From: CBFFRJ01 sp051486985
GTDB lineage: Bacteria > Pseudomonadota > Gammaproteobacteria > Enterobacterales > Enterobacteriaceae
Direction of reading: 5' to 3'
Length of the DNA: 64,000 nucleotides
NCBI RefSeq assembly: GCF_051486985.1
Contig: NZ_JAHVDV010000002.1
Location: forward strand, 186,001-250,000
In this document: one piece after another, positions 58,406 to 64,000 of the stretch
Position numbering within the stretch: position 1 is the first letter of the stretch
Layout of the letters: every line of letters begins with the position of its first letter
Position numbers and translations under genes: made by a program
Notes under the pieces: generated by a model
Seen by the model: only the letters and a program-made list of their open reading frames with translations
The model's database searches: none
Told to the model about the DNA's origin: nothing

Positions 58406-60049
58406 ATGGAACTTCTTTTGCTGGTCTGGCGTCAGTATCGCTGGCCGTTTATTGCCGTTCTCGCGCTGACGTTACTGAGCGCGGCGCTTGGCATTGGTCT
58501 TATTGCCTTTATCAATCTGCGTTTAATCGAAACCGTAGACATTTCGCTTGCTGTGTTACCGGAGTTCCTGGGGCTGTTGCTGCTGTTAATGGCCGTTACG
58601 CTGGGATCGCAACTGGCCTTGACGGCTCTTGGTCATCACTTTGTTTATCGTATGCGCAGCGAGTTCATAAAGCGCATCCTCGATACCCCCATTGAACGTA
58701 TTGAACAGCTGGGTAGCGCGTCGTTGCTTGCCGGGCTGACCAGCGATGTGCGCAACATCACTATTGCTTTTGTACGTCTGCCGGAGCTGGTGCAGGGAAT
58801 AATCCTGACGGTAGGTTCCTCGGCTTATCTGGCATGGTTATCAGGTAAAATGCTGGTGATCACCGCTGTATGGATGGCTATTACTATCTGGGGCGGCTTT
58901 GTGCTGGTGTCGCGCGTTTATAAACATATTGCGACCTTACGTGAAACCGAAGACAAGCTGTACAACGATTTTCAGACCGTACTGGAAGGCCGTAAAGAGC
59001 TGACCCTCAACCGGGAACGTGCCGAACATATCTTTAACCATCTCTACCTTCCTGATGCCCGTGAATATCGTCACCATATTATTCGTGCTGACACCTTCCA
59101 CCTGAGTGCGGTGAACTGGTCGAACATTATGATGCTGGGGGCGATAGGCCTTGTCTTCTGGATGGCAAACAGTCTGGGCTGGGCCGATACCAACGTGGCG
59201 GCGACCTACTCGCTGACGCTGCTCTTCCTGCGCACTCCCTTGCTCTCTGCCGTAGGCGCGTTACCTACGCTGCTCAGCGCTCAGGTCGCTTTCAATAAGC
59301 TCAAACAATTCTCACTGACGCCTTATAAAGCCGACTTTCCCCGCCCGCAACGTTACCCGGACTGGAAGACGCTTGAACTGCGCGATGTGACCTTCGCCTA
59401 CCAGGACAATACCTTTTCCGTGGGGCCTGTTAACCTGACCCTGAAGCGCGGTGAGCAGGTGTTCCTGATTGGCGGAAACGGCAGCGGAAAATCCACGCTT
59501 GCCATGCTGCTCACCGGGCTGTACCAACCCTCCTCCGGTGAAATTCTGCTCGATGGCAAACCTCTGGCCCAGGAAAAACCGGAAGATTATCGCAAACTCT
59601 TCTCGGCTGTTTTCACCGACGTCTGGTTGTTCGATCAGCTGTTGGGGCCGCAGGGGGAGCAGGCTAACCCGCAGCTGGTGGATAAATGGCTTTACCAGCT
59701 GAAGATGTCGCATAAACTGACGCTTAAAGACGGTAAAATCCTCGATCTTAAATTATCGAAAGGGCAGAAGAAGCGGGTGGCTCTGCTCCTGGCGCTGGCC
59801 GAAGAACGCGACATCTTGCTGCTTGATGAGTGGGCCGCAGACCAGGATCCTCATTTCCGGCGTGAGTTCTATCAGATCCTGCTGCCGTTGATGCAGGAGA
59901 TGGGCAAGACTATCTTCGCCATCAGCCACGACGATCACTACTTTGTCCATGCCGATCGCCTGCTTGAGATGCGTAACGGGCAGCTCAGCGAGCTGACCGG
60001 CGAAGAGCGTGCGCAGGCCTCCCGGGACGCCGTCGCCCGTACCGCATAA
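58406..60049 (+). CDS. yojI: ABC exporter YojI (membrane and ATPase fused)
   Basis: YojI is an inner-membrane ABC exporter half-transporter; in E. coli it exports microcin J25 together with TolC. It has 547 residues. The transmembrane domain spans about 1-300 (six helices). The ATPase domain follows, with Walker A LIGGNGSGKSTLAM, an LSKGQKKRVAL signature and Walker B DILLLDEWAADQ. Length and start match E. coli. It is followed by a strong terminator, so it is transcriptionally separate from mgtE. Confidence 0.95.
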   Translation: MELLLLVWRQYRWPFIAVLALTLLSAALGIGLIAFINLRLIETVDISLAVLPEFLGLLLLLMAVTLGSQLALTALGHHFVYRMRSEFIKRILDTPIERIEQLGSASLLAGLTSDVRNITIAFVRLPELVQGIILTVGSSAYLAWLSGKMLVITAVWMAITIWGGFVLVSRVYKHIATLRETEDKLYNDFQTVLEGRKELTLNRERAEHIFNHLYLPDAREYRHHIIRADTFHLSAVNWSNIMMLGAIGLVFWMANSLGWADTNVAATYSLTLLFLRTPLLSAVGALPTLLSAQVAFNKLKQFSLTPYKADFPRPQRYPDWKTLELRDVTFAYQDNTFSVGPVNLTLKRGEQVFLIGGNGSGKSTLAMLLTGLYQPSSGEILLDGKPLAQEKPEDYRKLFSAVFTDVWLFDQLLGPQGEQANPQLVDKWLYQLKMSHKLTLKDGKILDLKLSKGQKKRVALLLALAEERDILLLDEWAADQDPHFRREFYQILLPLMQEMGKTIFAISHDDHYFVHADRLLEMRNGQLSELTGEERAQASRDAVARTA

Positions 60050-60054
60050 GCTAT

Positions 60055-60089
60055 AGCGCCCTCTCTTGCGGGGGCGCTGTCTGTTTTTT
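60055..60089 (+). terminator. Terminator after yojI
   Basis: AGCGCCC (60055-60061) pairs with GGGCGCT (60072-60078), followed by GTCTGTTTTTT. Confidence 0.9.
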
Positions 60090-60174
60090 CCCCACTCACG
60101 CTTCTCGTTTAGTTTTTTTTACACAACCTGCCGCTATGCTTAAGCCTGCCGGATTACTTTGCAGGGACGTTGTT

Positions 60175-61611
60175 ATGTCTGTTATCACCAAAAAGAGCGC
60201 CCGCTTACGCGATCAGGAACGCGCTCGCCTGATTTGGTTACTTACCACCCATAAAGCCCTCACCGCAGCGTTGCGTGGAGAACTGACCCTGGCAGAGCAG
60301 GTTGATGCGCATGCACTGACCAGTGACATTAATGAAGTAAAGGCTCTGGTCTCGCACCTGCCGCCCCCGTATTTAGCCGACACCCTCGAAGGATTGCCGG
60401 TTGAAGGACGTCACGCCCTCTGGCGCACGGTAGAAGATGAGAAGCGCGGCAAAATTCTCCTTGAGGCCTCCGTCAGCGTCTGGGAAGACCTGGTTGAGGA
60501 GATGAGCGATAAAGCGTTGCTGAATGCGCTTGAAACTCTCGATATTGATGAGCAGATTTGGCTGGTACAACATCTGCCACGTAACCTCACCGGCCGGCTG
60601 CTGGCAACACTACCCGCAGCAGAGCGTGCCCGCGTCTATCAGGTGATGCGGTATCAGGAAAATTGTGTCGGGGCCATCATGGAGTTTGAGGTGATCACCG
60701 TCCGACCGGATGTGGCCCTCGAAACGGTCCAGCATGATTTACGCCAGCGTCGTTCGATGCCTGAAAACACCGACAAACTCTTTGTCACCGGAGAGGATGG
60801 CATACTGGTCGGTGAACTGGCTCTTCAGACTATCCTGCTTAACACAGGTGACAGGCGCGTCGACGAGGTGATGAACGCCGAACCAGTGGTATTTTCCCCC
60901 CATGAAGATGCGGAAGATGCGGCCCGAACCTTCGAGCGCGATAACTTAATCAGTGCGGCGGTGGTGGAACCGGACGGTAAACTGCTGGGTCGCCTGACCA
61001 TCGATGAAATTATTGACGTGGTCTATGAAGAAACGGATAACGATCTGCGTCGCATGGGAGGGCTCAGCAGTGAAGAGGATGTCTTTGCTCCGGTAACCCG
61101 TGCGGTGAAAAACCGCTGGGCATGGCTGGCCATCAATCTGTGCACTGCGTTTATTGCTTCACGGGTTATTGATGGTTTTGAGCACACCATTTCGCAGCTG
61201 GTGGCACTGGCCTCTCTGATGCCTATCGTCGCCGGCATTGGCGGCAATACGGGGAATCAAACCATCACGATGATTGTCCGTGCGCTGGCATTGAAAACTA
61301 TCCAGCCGGGGAACTTTCGGTTTTTAATTTTCCGTGAGCTGGGCGTGGCGCTGATAAATGGTCTGGTATGGGGCGGGATCATGGGGGGCGTGACCTGGCT
61401 GCTTTACGGTGACATTGCGCTGGGAGGCGTAATGACGCTGGCGATGGTCCTGAATTTGCTGGTGGCGGCACTGATGGGCGTGACTATACCTATGGTAATG
61501 ATGCGCCTGGGTCGTGACCCGGCAGTCGGTTCCAGCGTGCTTATTACCGCTATTACCGACACCGGGGGGTTCTTTATTTTTCTTGGACTGGCGACACTTT
61601 TTCTGCTGTAG
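60175..61611 (+). CDS. mgtE: MgtE-type magnesium transporter
   Basis: MgtE proteins are Mg2+-gated Mg2+ channels. It has 478 residues from the ATG at 60175 (MSVITKKSARLRDQERARL) behind AGGGA; an ATG 13 codons earlier is unlikely. Domain order is the MgtE N superhelical domain (about 10-130), paired CBS domains (about 140-265, with MEFEVITVRPD and VMNAEPVVF) and five transmembrane helices. The pore motif PIVAGIGGNTGNQTITMIVR is intact, as is the conserved Asp in SVLITAITDTGGFF. E. coli K-12 has no orthologue here. Its end overlaps the SulP gene on the opposite strand by 38 bases. Charge composition and codon use look like the neighbours. Confidence 0.93.
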   Translation: MSVITKKSARLRDQERARLIWLLTTHKALTAALRGELTLAEQVDAHALTSDINEVKALVSHLPPPYLADTLEGLPVEGRHALWRTVEDEKRGKILLEASVSVWEDLVEEMSDKALLNALETLDIDEQIWLVQHLPRNLTGRLLATLPAAERARVYQVMRYQENCVGAIMEFEVITVRPDVALETVQHDLRQRRSMPENTDKLFVTGEDGILVGELALQTILLNTGDRRVDEVMNAEPVVFSPHEDAEDAARTFERDNLISAAVVEPDGKLLGRLTIDEIIDVVYEETDNDLRRMGGLSSEEDVFAPVTRAVKNRWAWLAINLCTAFIASRVIDGFEHTISQLVALASLMPIVAGIGGNTGNQTITMIVRALALKTIQPGNFRFLIFRELGVALINGLVWGGIMGGVTWLLYGDIALGGVMTLAMVLNLLVAALMGVTIPMVMMRLGRDPAVGSSVLITAITDTGGFFIFLGLATLFLL

Positions 61612-62809
61612 CACCACGTTTGGTATGCAAACGGGCTGGCAGGATGGCCATCGTAATCAGGCCAGCGACAACGCCAATCGCCAGGTTATCGGTCGTGATG
61701 GTAGCCACAACGGTGACCAGCATGACCAGGGTTTCGGCAACAGGCGCAACCCGGAGCGTTCCGGGTTGAATACTCTTCCAGTTAAAGGTTTTGACAGCGA
61801 CAAGCGCCATAATACCGGCCAGCACGACCATCGGAATTTCTGCCATCACCCGGCTTAAAGCGGTGACCAATAGCAGCAGAACCAGGCCCGCTGCCAGCGT
61901 TGATACCCGGCTACGGCCTTTGCCCATCTCGACGTTAACAATGGTCTGACCGATCATCGCGCAACCAGCAATCCCGCCATAAAAACCGGCCAGAATATTT
62001 GCAATGCCAAGGCCGGTACTTTCGCGGCTTTTGCTGGAAGGGGTATGGGTGATGTCATCCACCAGACGCGCAGTCAGGAGGGATTCCAGCAGGCCAACAA
62101 ACGCAATGCTCAGCGCACAGGGCCAGACTATTGCGAGCGTGTCGAGGTTCAGGGGAACCAGCCACTGAGTGAACCCTGGCAGACCACCCTGCATCGGGCC
62201 TGCGTCACCGACGGTCGGCAGAGATTGCCCGCTATAAAACGAGAATAGCGTCAGGACCACAATCGCCACCAGCGGTGCCGGAATGCTTTTAACAAAGCGC
62301 GGCCACCACAGCACTATCAGTAGCGTTAGCGCGAAAAGCGCCAGAATTAGCGGGTCGCGGCTCCAGAAATGTGGCACCTGAGCAAAGAAAATCAGAATGC
62401 CCAGCGCATTGACAAAGCCGGTCATGACCGACTGCGGGATAAAGCGCATCAGGCGTGCCATCCGTGTCACACCGAAAATAATCTGAATCACACCCGCAAG
62501 CACGACTGCTGGCAGGATGTAGTTCACCCCATGCTGGTGAACCATCGGCCCAATAACCAGCGCGACGGAACCTGCCGCCGCCGTCACCATTGCCGGACGG
62601 CCACCCAGAACAGACATACTGATGCACAGCACAACGGAGGCCAGCAGGCTCACCATCGGGCTGACCCCGGCAATCACCGAAAATGAAATAACTTCAGGAA
62701 TGAGTGCCAGTGCAGTGATAACGCCCGCCAGCGTTTCGCGTGTCAACCGCCGGGGCGAACGCAGAACCTCACTTACGAGGTCAGAAGAACCGTTTATTTT
62801 TTCAGACAT
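61574..62809 (-). CDS. SulP-family anion transporter without STAS domain
   Basis: This is a SulP (SLC26) family inner-membrane permease; substrates in the family include sulfate, bicarbonate and dicarboxylates, and the one here is unknown. I start at the ATG at 62809 (MSEKINGSSDLVSEVLR, 411 residues), as GAGAAG precedes it and the 45 residues upstream look non-family. Motifs are LTRETLAGVITALALIPEVI near the start (SulP signature) and GIANILAGFYGGIAGCAMIG in the middle. About 12-14 membrane segments are visible. The protein stops soon after the last one, so the cytoplasmic STAS domain present in E. coli DauA is missing. It is convergent with mgtE. Confidence 0.88.
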   Translation of the reverse strand: MSEKINGSSDLVSEVLRSPRRLTRETLAGVITALALIPEVISFSVIAGVSPMVSLLASVVLCISMSVLGGRPAMVTAAAGSVALVIGPMVHQHGVNYILPAVVLAGVIQIIFGVTRMARLMRFIPQSVMTGFVNALGILIFFAQVPHFWSRDPLILALFALTLLIVLWWPRFVKSIPAPLVAIVVLTLFSFYSGQSLPTVGDAGPMQGGLPGFTQWLVPLNLDTLAIVWPCALSIAFVGLLESLLTARLVDDITHTPSSKSRESTGLGIANILAGFYGGIAGCAMIGQTIVNVEMGKGRSRVSTLAAGLVLLLLVTALSRVMAEIPMVVLAGIMALVAVKTFNWKSIQPGTLRVAPVAETLVMLVTVVATITTDNLAIGVVAGLITMAILPARLHTKRGATAEKVSPVQEK

Positions 62810-63087
62810 GACTTCTCGGACTGGAAAGTGACCAAAAGCATAACAAAAAGATATGAGTGCCTCGGTTTTATTAAGGGGCAAAATAGTACTGATAATCAAA
62901 CCACAATGCCAGTAAAAACGGTTATTTTTAATGCTAAAAAGCAACTTATTAGTAACATTTATATAATGACTATTTAATGTTTAAACATTATTTAAAAACG
63001 CCGTTTTAAGTGCTAGGTTAGTCTCGCTAACAAGTTTACCCGCGATAAATGCTAATAAAGCAGCACTAAAAGTAAGGCAATAACATC
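62810..63087. promoter_or_regulatory. Divergent SulP-gene / mqo control region
   Basis: An AT-rich 278-base gap must hold both promoters. A perfect 14-bp palindrome AATGTTTAAACATT (62976-62989) and a small hairpin GTTAG-TCTCG-CTAAC near 63018-63032 are visible. mqo is repressed by ArcA in E. coli, but I could not place an ArcA site with confidence. Confidence 0.45.
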
Positions 63088-64000
63088 ATGAAAAGAATGA
63101 CTGCCAAGCTGTTTTCGATGGCTGTCGGGCTTAATGCTGTCTCAGCGGCGGCAAAAGCTAACGCGTCGAAAGCGCAGGAAACGGATGTGCTTTTAATCGG
63201 TGGTGGGATCATGAGCGCCACGTTGGGGACCTACCTCCAGGAGCTGGAGCCCAACTGGTCAATCACCATGGTCGAGCGGCTGGATGCCCTGGCGGAAGAG
63301 AGCTCCAACGGCTGGAACAATGCCGGTACCGGGCACGCTGCGTTAATGGAACTGAACTACACCCCGCAAAACCAGGATGGTTCTATCAGTATCAAGAAGG
63401 CGATTGAGATTAACGAAGCGTTTCGTATCTCTCGCCAGTTCTGGGCGCATCAGGTGGAAACCGGTGTGCTGAGCAATCCCCGCTCCTTTATTAATACCGT
63501 TCCGCACATGAGCATGGTGTGGGGCGATGAAAACGTGAATTTCCTGCGTGCCCGTTATAAGGCATTGCAGCAAAGCTCGCTGTTCCGTGGTATGCGTTAC
63601 TCCGAAAGCCACGACCAGATTAAACAGTGGGCGCCGCTGGTGATGGAAGGGCGCGATCCCCAGCAGAAAGTGGCGGCCACGCGCACGGAGATCGGCACCG
63701 ACGTCAACTTCGGCGAGATAACTCGCCAGCTGATTACATCGCTGCAGAAAAAAGAGAACTTTTCGCTGAAACTGGGCAGCGAAGTGCGCGCGATTAAACG
63801 CAACGCGGACAACACCTGGAACGTCACCATTGCCGGTAAGCATTCGGGCATAGAGCAGGTGGTGAAGACGAAGTTTATCTTCATTGGCGCAGGGGGAGCC
63901 GCGCTGAAACTGCTGCAGGAATCGGGCATTCCGGAAGCGGCAGACTACGCCGGGTTCCCGGTGGGAGGACAGTTCCTGGTGTCGGAAAATCCGGACGTGG
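63088..64000 (+). CDS. mqo: Malate:quinone oxidoreductase Mqo (3' end outside window)
   Basis: Mqo is a peripheral membrane flavoprotein that oxidises L-malate to oxaloacetate and reduces quinone, bypassing NAD-dependent malate dehydrogenase. The start at 63088 (MKRMTAKLFSMAVGLNAVSA) matches the E. coli N-terminus. The FAD motif is DVLLIGGGIMSATLGTYLQE, followed by the conserved ERLDALAEESSNGWNNAGTG. About 304 of roughly 550 residues are present before the window ends (last visible SENPDV). E. coli has yojI directly upstream; here the mgtE/SulP pair lies between. Confidence 0.96.
   Translation, partial: MKRMTAKLFSMAVGLNAVSAAAKANASKAQETDVLLIGGGIMSATLGTYLQELEPNWSITMVERLDALAEESSNGWNNAGTGHAALMELNYTPQNQDGSISIKKAIEINEAFRISRQFWAHQVETGVLSNPRSFINTVPHMSMVWGDENVNFLRARYKALQQSSLFRGMRYSESHDQIKQWAPLVMEGRDPQQKVAATRTEIGTDVNFGEITRQLITSLQKKENFSLKLGSEVRAIKRNADNTWNVTIAGKHSGIEQVVKTKFIFIGAGGAALKLLQESGIPEAADYAGFPVGGQFLVSENPDV

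Noticed and set aside
60090..60174. Possible Mg2+-sensing riboswitch upstream of mgtE
   Set aside because: Only about 85 bases lie between the yojI terminator and the ATG, with no M-box-like structure visible.
1..64000. Prophage, transposon, CRISPR, tRNA or defence-system signatures
   Set aside because: Read on both strands; all sizeable genes are assigned to housekeeping or metabolic families, and no integrase, transposase, regular spaced repeats or tRNA-like segments were seen.

Overview
This window is a stretch of the core chromosome of a member of the Enterobacteriaceae (moderately GC-rich). Nearly every protein reads as a close relative of the E. coli K-12 protein of the same name, and gene order follows E. 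coli over long runs: lrhA-nuoA-N, elaC/A/B-menFDHBCE, nudI-yfaZ-yfaY-rhmRDTA-glpCBA-glpT, yfaE-nrdBA-ubiG-gyrA, and rcsCBD-micF-ompC-apbE-ada-alkB-yojI-mqo. It is not E. coli. Compared with the K-12 order as I remember it, several blocks are missing or replaced, which fits an Enterobacter/Leclercia/Lelliottia/Citrobacter-like genome. I cannot name the species from sequence alone. I see no rRNA, tRNA, CRISPR array, prophage or insertion sequence.

Layout: (1) 1-16.7 kb holds the 3' part of lrhA and the 13-gene NADH:quinone oxidoreductase (complex I) operon, broken internally by an ERIC element (nuoF/nuoG) and by a REP plus a palindromic element (nuoL/nuoM). (2) 16.75-19.7 kb holds cheV with its own sigma-28-type promoter, RNase BN, elaA and elaB. 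(3) 19.7-26.7 kb is the menaquinone operon menFDHBCE. (4) 26.9-33.7 kb holds nudI, yfaZ, the CinA-like yfaY and the L-rhamnonate catabolic cluster rhmRDTA. (5) 33.6-39.4 kb is the anaerobic glycerol-3-phosphate system, glpABC divergent from glpT, without glpQ. (6) 39.4-47.1 kb holds class Ia ribonucleotide reductase (nrdAB with yfaE), ubiG and gyrA. (7) 47.2-55.4 kb is the Rcs phosphorelay (rcsC convergent with rcsDB), the small RNA MicF and the porin ompC. (8) 55.5-64 kb holds apbE, ada-alkB, yojI, a convergent mgtE/SulP pair not found here in E. coli, and the 5' part of mqo.

Functionally the window is rich in respiration: complex I, menaquinone synthesis, ubiquinone methylation, the anaerobic glycerol-3-phosphate dehydrogenase and malate:quinone oxidoreductase all feed or make quinones. 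DNA precursor synthesis, topology and alkylation repair, and envelope sensing (Rcs, OmpC/MicF) make up most of the rest.

I found no convincing undescribed biological system. The observations most worth checking are the repeat elements inside the nuo operon, the sigma-28 promoter of cheV, two convergent gene pairs whose coding ends overlap (rhmA/glpC and mgtE/sulP), a terminator-like hairpin just before the yfaZ start, and the junctions where E. coli carries arn/pmrD/ais, glpQ/inaA, yfaL and yfbK-P/elaD.
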